Part shown: one piece after another, positions 7,413 to 15,096 of the stretch
How the letters are laid out: each line of letters begins with the position of its first letter
How positions within the stretch are numbered: position 1 is the first letter of the stretch
From: Alphaproteobacteria bacterium
Lineage (GTDB): Bacteria > Pseudomonadota > Alphaproteobacteria > JANQMY01
Direction of reading: 5' to 3'
DNA length: 64,000 bases
Assembly (NCBI GenBank): GCA_028289425.1
Contig: JANQPL010000004.1
Location: forward strand, 248,001-312,000
The notes under the pieces: generated by a model
Told to the model about the DNA's origin: nothing
The model's input: only the letters and a program-made list of their open reading frames with translations
The model's database searches: none
Made by a program: the position numbers and the translations under genes

Positions 7413-9071
7413 CTAACGTGGCAGCTTAATTCCGGCGGCTTCCCGATCCCATGTTTTGTCGTTCAGGAGATTCTTACGCAATTCTGCCTTTTGCACTTTT
7501 TCCGTCGGTGTTTTTGGCAACCCCTCGCTGATTTCAACGTATCTGGGAATTGCAAATCGGGGCATGCGCGGAATCAGATATTTGATAAGCTCCTCGGGTT
7601 GGAGCGCTTGGCCCGGATGGAGCACAACAACTGCCTTGATCTCATCCTCGCTCCATTCTGATGGAACGGCGACGGCAGCCGATTCAAGAACGGCGGGATG
7701 AGCGTTTATCTCCGCTTCCACTTCAAACGACGACACGTTCTCTCCGCGCCTACGGATCGCGTCTTTGATCCGGTCGACAAAGTAGAAATTGCCGTCCTTG
7801 TCGCGTTTAAGCCCATCGCCGGTATGGACCCACCCATTGCGCCAATGATCGACCGACTTTTCCGGCATGCCAAAATAGCGTGGATTTAAGACCCATGGAT
7901 TGTCAGCGCGGACGATTGCTTCGCCGAGTTCGCCCGGAGCAACTTCATAGTCATGCTCATCGACAATACGCACTTCATAGCCCGCCCTAACGCGTCCGCA
8001 CGTATCCCAGTTCGACTCATCAAGCCATTCCGATTTGATCGGGCTGCTAATATCCGTGCCGCCAAAGCCCGTCCAAATCTGTAGACCGAACCGGCGCTTG
8101 AAATCTTCAATCTGCTCCAGAACGGGCACCATGAATGCAGCCCGCAAGGGATTGTCGGCGTCATCGGGTTTCGGCGGCTGTTGATGGAGAAAGTTTGGTA
8201 CAGCGCCCAACATCATGGTGATTGTGCACCCATGTTCCCGAATGTCTTTCCAAAAATCCCAAGTCGAGAAAACCTCGCGAATTACACAGCTTGCACCACC
8301 CAGCAGCGCAGCAGCGGCCAGCCCACGGCCGCTGGCGTGAAACGTTGGGTACGGAACATAGTAGCAATCCTCCGACGATACACCGTCCGGCGGCCAGTAG
8401 GTCAGGGCCCCGACGGGTATGCCGCCTGCTGCCTGTAGAACGCCTTTCGAAACGCCGGTTGTGCCCGAGGTGTAAGCAACCGACGTATCGTCCCAAGGTT
8501 CCGGTCCTTTGAGAGCGTCGTCGGGCGCAGCGCCTTCCAGGAATTCCTCACGTGTTAGCATCTGGAACGGGAGATCCGGAAGTGCCTGCGCCGCGTCAGG
8601 TACGACAACAGCTCTTAGATTCCCCGTATCGCCCAAAACGCCTTTGAGTTGTTCCAGATATTGTTCCCCGATCACCAAAACCTCGGCACCCGAGTTTATC
8701 ATGATGTGCTGAAGCCATCGCCCCTTAAAGGCCGTGTTGACGTTTACATCCAGCGCCTTCAACCACCCCGGCGCGAATCCGGAAACAAGGGAGTCGAAAC
8801 TGGTCGGCATCATCACCATAACGCGATCGCCTTCTTTCACCCCGAGTCGGCGATAGGCGTCAGCCCAGGTGAGCGTTGCCTCATAAAATGCTTGAAAGGT
8901 ATGGGCCCCGCCTGCGACGTTCGTAATGTAAGTCCTGTCCGGGGTCTCCCTAGCTCTGCGGGCGAGAACGTTCAGTACAAGATGTTCACGGCGGGCCATG
9001 ATCCTGTCGCCCAAAAACGATTCAATGGTCGTGCGTTCCGGCTCAATCCCTGTCTGAAGCTTTATGTTCAC
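7413..9071 (-). CDS. Acyl-CoA synthetase (AMP-forming ligase)
   Basis: ANL-superfamily ligase of 552 residues that activates a carboxylic acid to its CoA thioester with ATP. Adenylation motifs are present: P-loop AYTSGTTGVSKGVL (about residue 200), the A5-like FGGTDIS, the A7/A8 motifs WVHTGDGLKRDKDG and DRIKDAIRRRGENVSS, and the catalytic Lys in PKTPTEKVQK near the C-terminus. The start is a GTG whose GTGA overlaps the TGA stop of the CoA-transferase/racemase gene, with GGAG seven bases upstream, so the two are translationally coupled. The nearest described types are long-chain or bile-acid/carnitine-type ligases; substrate unknown. Confidence 0.9.
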   Translation of the reverse strand: MNIKLQTGIEPERTTIESFLGDRIMARREHLVLNVLARRARETPDRTYITNVAGGAHTFQAFYEATLTWADAYRRLGVKEGDRVMVMMPTSFDSLVSGFAPGWLKALDVNVNTAFKGRWLQHIMINSGAEVLVIGEQYLEQLKGVLGDTGNLRAVVVPDAAQALPDLPFQMLTREEFLEGAAPDDALKGPEPWDDTSVAYTSGTTGVSKGVLQAAGGIPVGALTYWPPDGVSSEDCYYVPYPTFHASGRGLAAAALLGGASCVIREVFSTWDFWKDIREHGCTITMMLGAVPNFLHQQPPKPDDADNPLRAAFMVPVLEQIEDFKRRFGLQIWTGFGGTDISSPIKSEWLDESNWDTCGRVRAGYEVRIVDEHDYEVAPGELGEAIVRADNPWVLNPRYFGMPEKSVDHWRNGWVHTGDGLKRDKDGNFYFVDRIKDAIRRRGENVSSFEVEAEINAHPAVLESAAVAVPSEWSEDEIKAVVVLHPGQALQPEELIKYLIPRMPRFAIPRYVEISEGLPKTPTEKVQKAELRKNLLNDKTWDREAAGIKLPR

Positions 9072-10240
9072 GATATTGCTCCTACGCTGATCAACTCGTC
9101 GATTTGTGTTTCAGAAAACCCCCAATCCAGAAAGGATTGGCGACGACTTTCCGGGGTTGATGGATGGGACTTCGGTCGAGCTTCAATTTCCGAGCGACTA
9201 AAGCGGGGACCAGTCGCCGGGCGGGTCAAGCCACCGACATTGACGAAATTTCCACGCGCCTTGTTGTGCGGATGATTAGGGGCTTCTTCAAGGGACAGAA
9301 CTGGCGATACACACGCATCTGTGTTTTCCAGCAATGACGCCCACTCGTCACGGGTTTTAGCGCGGAACGCATCGGCGATCTTGCCGCGAATGAGAGGCCA
9401 AGCCTTTCGGTCCATCTGGGGCGGCAAACTCTGTTCGTCCAATCCAAGATTCGAAAGTAACACTGAATAAAACTGAGGTTCGAACGCGCTCACCGCGACG
9501 TATTTATCATCTGCCGTCTGATAGACATTGTAGAAGGGCGCGCCCGTGTCCATGAGATTTGTGCCGCGTTCGAGGGACCACGCGCCCATGGCATGCATCA
9601 GATACACAACGTCCATGAACTGAGCAGCGGAATCGAGCATCGCTGCATCTACAACCTGCCCCTTGCCTGAATGCGACGCTTCGAATGCGGCAGCGAGCGC
9701 GCCAAATGCGGCGTGGAGTCCGCCTGCGACATCACCCAGAAGATTCAAGGGTGGCATTGGTGGTTCCCCTTGCCTCCCAATTGGATCAAGAGCACCAGCA
9801 ATTGCAATGTAGTTGATATCGTGACCAGCGATTTTGGATAAGGGTCCTATCTGCCCCCAGCCTGTCGAGCGCAAGTACACCAATTTCGGATTGCGGGCGA
9901 GACAGACCTCAGGTCCAATCCCGATACGCTCTGCCGTGCCGGGTCGAAACCCCTCGACAAGGATATCCGCCCGTTCTGCCAATTGAATGACGGCTTCCAA
10001 TCCCGCCGGATGCTTCAGGTCGGCTGCAACAGTCCATCGCGCGCTGCCGAGAATTCCCTGCCCTGGATCAACCCAATCCCCCTTGGCATAAGCCGCAAAA
10101 CTCTCGTGATGCGGATTGTCGCCTCGGCTCCTCAAGACACGCAGAACCTGCGCCCCTAGGCTGCCAAGAAAGCTGCATGCCGCGCTGGATGCACCTTGCG
10201 CATCCAGCGCCACCACTTTCAAACTGCTGAGCGGCCCCAT
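9068..10240 (-). CDS. CoA-transferase family III / alpha-methylacyl-CoA racemase-like protein
   Basis: CaiB/BaiF-fold protein of 390 residues. The start chosen is the ATG at 10238-10240 with GGAAAGG upstream; an in-frame extension to 10342 would run through the operator. Motifs: DLKHPAG, ILVEGFRPGTAERIG, then GHDINYIAIAGAL and LLGDVAGGL. The GHDINY motif carries the family Asp and in this exact form is typical of alpha-methylacyl-CoA racemases rather than formyl-CoA transferases. Racemases of this kind set the 2-methyl stereochemistry before beta-oxidation of branched or steroid side chains. It is coupled to the ligase gene, so racemising the freshly made CoA ester is the simplest reading. 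Confidence 0.86.
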   Translation of the reverse strand: MGPLSSLKVVALDAQGASSAACSFLGSLGAQVLRVLRSRGDNPHHESFAAYAKGDWVDPGQGILGSARWTVAADLKHPAGLEAVIQLAERADILVEGFRPGTAERIGIGPEVCLARNPKLVYLRSTGWGQIGPLSKIAGHDINYIAIAGALDPIGRQGEPPMPPLNLLGDVAGGLHAAFGALAAAFEASHSGKGQVVDAAMLDSAAQFMDVVYLMHAMGAWSLERGTNLMDTGAPFYNVYQTADDKYVAVSAFEPQFYSVLLSNLGLDEQSLPPQMDRKAWPLIRGKIADAFRAKTRDEWASLLENTDACVSPVLSLEEAPNHPHNKARGNFVNVGGLTRPATGPRFSRSEIEARPKSHPSTPESRRQSFLDWGFSETQIDELISVGAIS

Positions 10241-10281
10241 AGACCTTTCCACATTTGTCAGAGTCGCGCGTAAATTTATCT

Positions 10282-10295
10282 TCCGTCCGGACGGT
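10282..10295. promoter_or_regulatory. Palindromic operator, copy 4 (racemase/ligase vs SDR intergenic region)
   Basis: TCCGTCCGGACGGT is palindromic except for its first base and lies 42 nt upstream of the racemase ATG, in the divergent region shared with the SDR gene at 10497. It could control both directions. Confidence 0.65.
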
Positions 10296-10496
10296 ATAAT
10301 ATGACATACCATAATTGAAACCGAAAGCAATGATGGAACCACAAAATTGCTGTGATGCCATCAGGGCCCAGTATTCTGCTGAGCTCGCCGTTTCGGCTTG
10401 CCCATTGTCGTTGGAAGTCGTTGTAAAACTGAAGGCAATAATCAGCGGTCTGAAACCACCGGACACTCAAGCGGTAGAAGGAGCGATGTAGCGCAT

Positions 10497-11324
10497 ATGA
10501 TGAATATTGTAGGACGGACGGCATTCATAACCGGAGGCGCAAACGGGATCGGCCTGGGCATTGCACGAACATTGGCTCATAAAGGTGTCAAAATCGCGCT
10601 GACAGATGTCGACCAAGCAGCGCTTGAATCTGCACAGGAGTCCATCGGCGGGATCACTGAGGTGGCGGCCTATGAGCTAGATGTTCGTGACCGGAGACGC
10701 TTCGCAAGCATTGCCGACAAGGTAGAGACCGAGCTTGGACCGGTATCCCTGCTCTTCAACAATGCCGGCGTCGCTATGGCCAGCCCCGTTGAAACCCTCA
10801 CCTACGAACTGTGGGACTGGGTTCTCGACATCAATCTCGGCGGCGTAATTAATGGATTACAGACATTCCTTCCACGAATGATCGACCGTCAGCAAGGTGG
10901 CCATATTGTAAATACATCCTCTGGAGCAGGACTTGTCGGTGGCGGAAAGACCGGCGTTCTCTACGCCACATCAAAGTTCGCGCTGGTGGGCATGTCGGAA
11001 ACGCTCCGTGTACACCTGAAGCCGTTTAATATTGGCGTAAGCGTCCTTTGTCCGGGACCGGTCGCTACTGATATCTCGAAACGCTCGTCCCTTTTTGCCA
11101 AAGATGAGCAACTGGGCGTCGGTGTCGACGATCTAGAAATGGAGGACGCAAGTATTGCCGAGCGCACGGCCTTTCTCGCGTCAGGCAAATCACCCGACCA
11201 GGTTGGCCACATAGTTGTCGAGGCAATCAACAGCAACCGCCTCTACATCCACACCGACCGGTATATGGAGGAGGCCATTGTCAAACGGACCAAAAGGCTA
11301 CTAGATGCGATGCCGGAAGCGTGA
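10497..11324 (+). CDS. Short-chain dehydrogenase/reductase
   Basis: Classical SDR of 275 residues. Dinucleotide motif TGGANGIGLG near the N-terminus, structural NNAG, active-site Ser in NTSSGAG, and catalytic Tyr-Lys in YATSK followed by FALVGMSETLR. The N-terminal pattern with acidic TDVD after beta-2 favours NAD(H). The start is the ATG at 10497; AAGGAG lies about 13 nt upstream, slightly far, and a second ATG follows directly. It probably oxidises or reduces a hydroxyl/keto group of the substrate skeleton. It is divergent from the racemase-ligase operon with the operator between. Confidence 0.88.
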   Translation: MMNIVGRTAFITGGANGIGLGIARTLAHKGVKIALTDVDQAALESAQESIGGITEVAAYELDVRDRRRFASIADKVETELGPVSLLFNNAGVAMASPVETLTYELWDWVLDINLGGVINGLQTFLPRMIDRQQGGHIVNTSSGAGLVGGGKTGVLYATSKFALVGMSETLRVHLKPFNIGVSVLCPGPVATDISKRSSLFAKDEQLGVGVDDLEMEDASIAERTAFLASGKSPDQVGHIVVEAINSNRLYIHTDRYMEEAIVKRTKRLLDAMPEA

Positions 11325-11504
11325 TGAAGCCAGGGGGCACAATGGAGCTCTGAATGGCAACTAAGCCAATCATGCCTGTCACTGGGGGGCGTTCTAAAAC
11401 TCGCACAGACGTCGTTAAGGCATCAGCCGTGATCATGGGCAATAACCCTCAGTTATCGATACTTGAGTTGTAGTTTGGAAAGCGACTCAGCACCGGATAA
11501 ATTA
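11325..11504. other. Intergenic stretch after the SDR gene
   Basis: No gene, RNA or strong terminator is recognised here. It leads directly into the serine dehydratase fragment. Confidence 0.4.
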
Positions 11505-11714
11505 GCTGGTTTGTTTCAATTCCCATGTATCGAGCGCAATGCTCTCGGTGCGGTTGCCTTAAACGCCGCAAGGCTTGCGTTGCATTCAAAGGCGCAACAT
11601 AAGGTGAGCCTGGATCAAGTCATTGAGACCATGCGCCAAACAGGACACGACATGAACGCCAAATACAAGGAAACCTCTCAAGGTAGAGATGCCGTCTACG
11701 TACCTGAGTGTTGA
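11505..11714 (+). pseudogene. L-serine dehydratase C-terminal fragment
   Basis: About 70 residues match the very end of the alpha domain of L-serine ammonia-lyase (SdaA type): [43 protein letters not shown] and AKYKETSQG, ending in PEC. The normal glycine-rich GGLAV after the last motif is altered to GRDAV. The rest of the enzyme, including the substrate-binding domain and the other iron-sulfur cysteines, is missing upstream, so it cannot be active. It is a deletion scar within the island edge; the reading frame is open only by chance from 11463. Confidence 0.7.
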
Positions 11715-11850
11715 GGACGGTATGGCAACAATCCAGTGTAGGCGGCACGATCCGTTGCCTCGTAAGTGCAGGGCAAGTGCGCCACACTGAAACTCAATTG
11801 GCGGCAGCACCAAACACAACGTCGAGCGAAATGCCGATGACACGATCAGA

Positions 11851-11902
11851 ATCCCGCGTAAGCCGAAGCCGGTCGATACGAAGCTTCGGGCTTTCGCGGG
11901 AT
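11851..11902. repeat. Long imperfect hairpin
   Basis: Left arm 11851-11869 (ATCCCGCGTAAG-CCGAAGC) pairs with the complement of 11883-11902 (ATCCCGCGAAAGCCCGAAGC), with one mismatch and one bulge. It may be a REP-type repeat or the end of a lost mobile element; no T-run supports a terminator. Confidence 0.45.
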
Positions 11903-12071
11903 CGCCGTTATTGACCTTTTACTGGCCTCAATTTGGAGATCGGTCGAGATTAGCTCTGATGCGCCTTACGCTGAGTTTCTTCTCGCAGAAGATCCCACAT
12001 CCAAATCCAGTCGGACGCGGGGCAGCTGGAGTTAAACCGAAATGCCGGCGTGTTCGGCGAACGCCTGGAAA

Positions 12072-12375
12072 CGGCACGGAACTCACATCCAACGCTATAC
12101 TCAAATGGCAACAAGACCGTGGTGTCGCATGGCACTACATCGCGCCCGGCAAACCTATGCAGAATGGTTTTGTCGAAAGCTTCAATGGCCGGCTACGGGA
12201 TGAATGCCTCAATGAACACCTGTTCTACAGCTATCGGCACGCCAGAAATATCATCGAAGATTGGAGGAACGACTACAACAACGACAGACCACATTCGAGC
12301 ATTGAAGGGCTCACACCAATCGCATTTGCAACCCGGTCCCAACAGGACCATAACCAGAACAGAACTAACTTATAA
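12072..12375 (+). pseudogene. IS3-family transposase (OrfB) C-terminal remnant
   Basis: About 100 residues correspond to the end of an IS3/IS407-group integrase-type transposase: [59 protein letters not shown] and LTPIAF. The last part holds the Glu of the DDE triad. The Asp that normally precedes NGTE is replaced (GNGTE) and everything before 12072 is unrelated, so the N-terminal half and OrfA are gone. A probable right terminal repeat follows at 12390-12401. Confidence 0.82.
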
Positions 12376-12389
12376 ACGAGGACAAACAA

Positions 12390-12401
12390 GGGAGCACGTC
12401 A
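12390..12401. mobile_element. Probable right end of the IS3 remnant
   Basis: GGGAGCACGTCA, whose complement begins TGAC and reads TGACGTGCTCCC, sits 15 nt after the transposase stop, the usual place for an IS3-family inverted repeat. No matching left end was found. Confidence 0.45.
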
Positions 12402-12466
12402 GTCCCCGTGGTGATACAACCACTCTCCTAACTCTTTGAATTGCCGCGATCTTCTGGGGAAGAAAT

Positions 12467-12486
12467 CGTCTCTCCAATGAGAGACG
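12467..12486. repeat. Perfect 8-bp hairpin next to the tRNA-like remnant
   Basis: CGTCTCTC-CAAT-GAGAGACG. It directly abuts and partly overlaps the degenerate tRNA-Ser 3'-end copy at 12480-12527. It may be a terminator remnant or part of a recombination site. Confidence 0.4.
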
Positions 12487-12527
12487 TGTGGCTGGCGGGC
12501 AGCCACAGATTCGAACTCTCGGTACCC
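12480..12527 (-). repeat. Degenerate duplicate of the tRNA-Ser 3' end (att-like)
   Basis: Aligned without gaps to 13904-13951 (tRNA T-arm, acceptor 3' strand, CCA and 13 nt of downstream flank), it matches at 39 of 48 positions: 17 of 19 in the CCA/flank part and 18 of 19 in the T-arm part, with divergence in the acceptor strand. Same orientation as the tRNA. A direct repeat of a tRNA 3' end is the usual mark of tyrosine-integrase insertion, but no integrase remains. Confidence 0.5.
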
Positions 12528-12721
12528 GTCCCGAATCTAAGCCTTTGAAAAGTCGACGCTATTTCGAGCCATAAAGTCGAAAAATGCCCTCAGAGACAAC
12601 TACTTAGCTCGCTCTCCGGTTATGTCCCCCTTAGTCACTTCCGCCATGTCAAATTGAAGGATGCACTTCTAAGGCGCGTTCTGACATAATACGACTTTAA
12701 AGTCTATCATTGAGCGGGCTG

Positions 12722-13726
12722 ATGGAAAACAAGATCGACACGAATCCGATTGTCAATCAGTTCATCTATGTCACGCCAATTCTCATTGTCTTTCTATTGG
12801 GCATTTGGATGCTCCAGTTGGGAGTCAGTCCGGTTGAAGAATTTGCCCAAGCTGAGCTCGAAGACCACCCGAACGCATCGCTAACGCGCATCACTTCGGG
12901 CCAACGCACATTCCTTTCCGCATACATGCTGCACGTAATCGTCATATTGGGAATATTGGCCGGATGCTATTTCGAGTTTCGGAAATTCGGATTTTGTTTG
13001 GCCACTAGAGCAACTTATTTCGCCGTAATCCTCGCGGCAGCCACTGTAACGGTGGGGCATTTTTCTGGTTTAGTACAGAGGGAGGCATATCCTCTCATTT
13101 CTCAGAAGCACTTCTTCGGCCTCTTCAGAATAGGCGAAGAAGTGAGCGACAAAGTGATAAGCCAGAAACACTTCCAACTAATGCTGGTCTTAAGCGATGT
13201 CATCACAATCATTGTTGCCCTAGTTCTGATAGCGGCATTTCTTACGACAACTGCCTCGCCAAAGCAGAAATTTGACAGGGATTTCCAGATCTCCATCTTT
13301 AGGCTGCAGGCCCTTCGACTGGGTAGATATCTCTATTTTGCTTCCGCCCTCCTTGTGAGCGGCACCATTTTAACTGCCTCATGGATACAATGGCCAGCAC
13401 CGTTGATTCATGAAAACGACGAATATCATCGGTTAGCAAACAGCCTCTCACTCTTCTACGGGCTTTTCTATAGCCTGATGCTAGCCGCTCTCTACATTCC
13501 TGCCTGGGCTTTCATAAGGCATAAATGGACTAACTTTATCGAGACTGTCCCTGAATCTTATGCAACTGGCGGTCAACCGGTGCCCGGTACCACGTTGCCT
13601 GGACTCGAGTTTGGCCTATTCTCAAAACAGCAGTTCACCACAATTCTGGCGGTTCTGGCGCCTTTCCTAGCCGGCGCAGTCGGAAGTCTGTTGGAAGCGC
13701 TGGGCAAAACGCTAGCCGGCACTTGA
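12722..13726 (+). CDS. Orphan polytopic membrane protein, family not recognised
   Basis: About 334 residues. The ATG at 12722 is preferred over an in-frame TTG at 12710; no strong ribosome site is seen for either. Hydrophobic segments lie roughly at residues 14-35, 66-84, 96-113, 153-175, 201-221, 239-258 and 307-326, giving six or seven transmembrane helices; the loop around 125-150 is rich in charged and aromatic residues with SQKHF twice (SQKHFFG, SQKHFQL). No enzyme motif is visible. It is more AT-rich in appearance than core genes and sits alone between the att-like repeat and the tRNA. It is probably cargo of a small integrated element; function unknown. Confidence 0.7.
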   Translation: MENKIDTNPIVNQFIYVTPILIVFLLGIWMLQLGVSPVEEFAQAELEDHPNASLTRITSGQRTFLSAYMLHVIVILGILAGCYFEFRKFGFCLATRATYFAVILAAATVTVGHFSGLVQREAYPLISQKHFFGLFRIGEEVSDKVISQKHFQLMLVLSDVITIIVALVLIAAFLTTTASPKQKFDRDFQISIFRLQALRLGRYLYFASALLVSGTILTASWIQWPAPLIHENDEYHRLANSLSLFYGLFYSLMLAALYIPAWAFIRHKWTNFIETVPESYATGGQPVPGTTLPGLEFGLFSKQQFTTILAVLAPFLAGAVGSLLEALGKTLAGT

Positions 13727-13916
13727 AAGCCATGACTTAAAGCCACCCATGTCTGTATCTATGGGAACCGGAACAAATGTGAACGGAGATATATACTCCG
13801 CATGCAGAGGATTGGCCCGTTTTTGGTCGCCACAACGGTCGCCCTATGTGGACAACCCTTTGAAATTATTATACTATTCTGAAAAATACAAATTGCTCCG
13901 TACAGAGACGAATGGC

Positions 13917-14005
13917 TGGCGGAGAGAGAGGGATTCGAACCCTCGGTACCCAAAGGGCACAACGGTTTTCGAGACCGCCCCGTTCGACCACTCCGGCATC
14001 TCTCC
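13917..14005 (-). tRNA. tRNA-Ser (anticodon CGA)
   Basis: On the minus strand the gene begins GGAGAGATGCCGGAG, with a D-arm, an anticodon stem around CTCGAAA (anticodon CGA at 13969-13971), the long class II variable arm typical of serine tRNA (GTGCCCTTTGGGTAC region), T-arm GAGGGTTCGAATCCCTC, acceptor 3' strand TCTCTCC, discriminator G and an encoded CCA (13917-13919). The acceptor stem pairs 7 of 7. It reads UCG codons. Its 3' end faces the left-hand island, where a degenerate copy lies 1.4 kb away. Confidence 0.95.
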
Positions 14006-14148
14006 TGATCCAGTGATTGTGTGGTTGGCGCCCGGCCATAAGGCCACCCTACTTACTGTGAGTGGCCCAACATTTCAAATGATTAGCGGGCTGACCCCGC
14101 AGAACGACACCATGGCGTCGCACAGGCAGGCGCGAAACACAAAAATTT

Positions 14149-14185
14149 GGGCACAATCGTGTTTCCGTAGATCACGATTGTGCCC
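14149..14185 (-). terminator. Intrinsic terminator, 13-bp perfect stem
   Basis: GGGCACAATCGTG (14149-14161) pairs perfectly with CACGATTGTGCCC (14173-14185). Read on the minus strand, the stem is followed by AAATTTTTG. It lies 41 nt after the stop of the small minus-strand gene at 14226, which supports that gene being transcribed. Confidence 0.65.
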
Positions 14186-14225
14186 GAGTTACTGGGGTAC
14201 AGGAATGGTTCGTCAGAAGATGGTG

Positions 14226-14405
14226 TTAGTTCGTAAGTCCCGGCACCATCACCAGGAAAGCGCCCACATAGCCCATCCATGTCATGGCTTTGACGGAGCG
14301 CCGGGAGGTTCGTTTCTCAAGGGAGGCATCGGCGAAACGACCGAGATAGGCCATGCGCCCTTTGGGCATGGTCGCGCCTCTGAACAGTATCATCTCGCGT
14401 TGCAT
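14226..14405 (-). CDS. Small hypothetical protein
   Basis: 59 residues from the ATG at 14405, which has GGAGAG five bases upstream; an upstream in-frame ATG at 14444 would give 72 residues. It is basic in the middle (SLEKRTSRRSVKAM) with a C-terminal hydrophobic stretch (WMGYVGAFLVMVPG) that could anchor it in the membrane. Not recognised. A good terminator downstream at 14149-14185 is the main extra support. Confidence 0.45.
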   Translation of the reverse strand: MQREMILFRGATMPKGRMAYLGRFADASLEKRTSRRSVKAMTWMGYVGAFLVMVPGLTN

Positions 14406-14577
14406 TGCATCTCTCCATTTACGCGTACTTTCCGGGAGCGGCATTGCCCCCGGCTCGATGGGATAGATGTCATGCGGACGTGAGAACGATCGTGGGTACA
14501 ACCGTGTGATTAACCGTGGAAATTGCGAATGTGACAGAAATACTTGTCTTCGGCGATTTTGGCGGCAACACTTCGCC

Positions 14578-15096
14578 TTATAGGAGAGCGTCCAACTCGC
14601 CCAGCCAGCCGTCGATCCGCGCTTTGTTCACCCCCCGGTCCGAATAGCCGTAGACCGAGCGGCTGTAAATCGCCAGCGTCGACCGGCGTCCGCCCAAATC
14701 GATAAAGCGCACGGTGATCCAATCGGGATACTGCATTAGCTCCGTACGCTGAACGTAATCCACCTGATTGACATTCCCATTGTCGACGGACATCTGCGTG
14801 GTGCGCGGCTTGGTCTCCAATATTTCGAACCACAGCCCCGCCAACTCTTCAGCGGGCATTTGAAAGACAGGGCTCGCCCGGTGCTGACGTCCGTTACAAA
14901 GATCTTCCGGGCACACCAAATATTGGTTGGGGGAGTCCTTGAGCTCAAGCATCGCAAAATCGATCGGCTCACCCGGCCCTTCCGGAAAGAAACCGATCAT
15001 CATTTCATCGGTGCGGATAAAGGCGAAAAAAATGCCGATCGCAACAGCCAACAAGACCACCAGGATTCCGATCCCTCTCAGTATACGCATGATCAT
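14578..15096 (-). CDS. DUF1499 family protein with N-terminal membrane anchor
   Basis: 172 residues. A single N-terminal transmembrane segment (GIGILVVLLAVAIGIFFAF) is followed by a domain whose end matches DUF1499: VDYVQRTELMQYPDWITVRF, STLAIYSRSVYGYSD and GVNKARIDGWL. The function of DUF1499 is not established. Its ATG overlaps the TGA of the phosphotransferase gene by one base (TGATG) with GGAGCA upstream, so the two genes form an operon. The domain faces the periplasm if the helix is an uncleaved anchor. Confidence 0.78.
   Translation of the reverse strand: MIMRILRGIGILVVLLAVAIGIFFAFIRTDEMMIGFFPEGPGEPIDFAMLELKDSPNQYLVCPEDLCNGRQHRASPVFQMPAEELAGLWFEILETKPRTTQMSVDNGNVNQVDYVQRTELMQYPDWITVRFIDLGGRRSTLAIYSRSVYGYSDRGVNKARIDGWLGELDALL

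Noticed and set aside
12068-12375. Active IS3 transposase
   Set aside because: Only the last third of OrfB remains, the Asp before NGTE is changed, and OrfA is missing.
13749-14483. A 244-codon plus-strand frame across the tRNA
   Set aside because: It runs through the antisense of tRNA-Ser and a terminator stem; no protein could be credible there.
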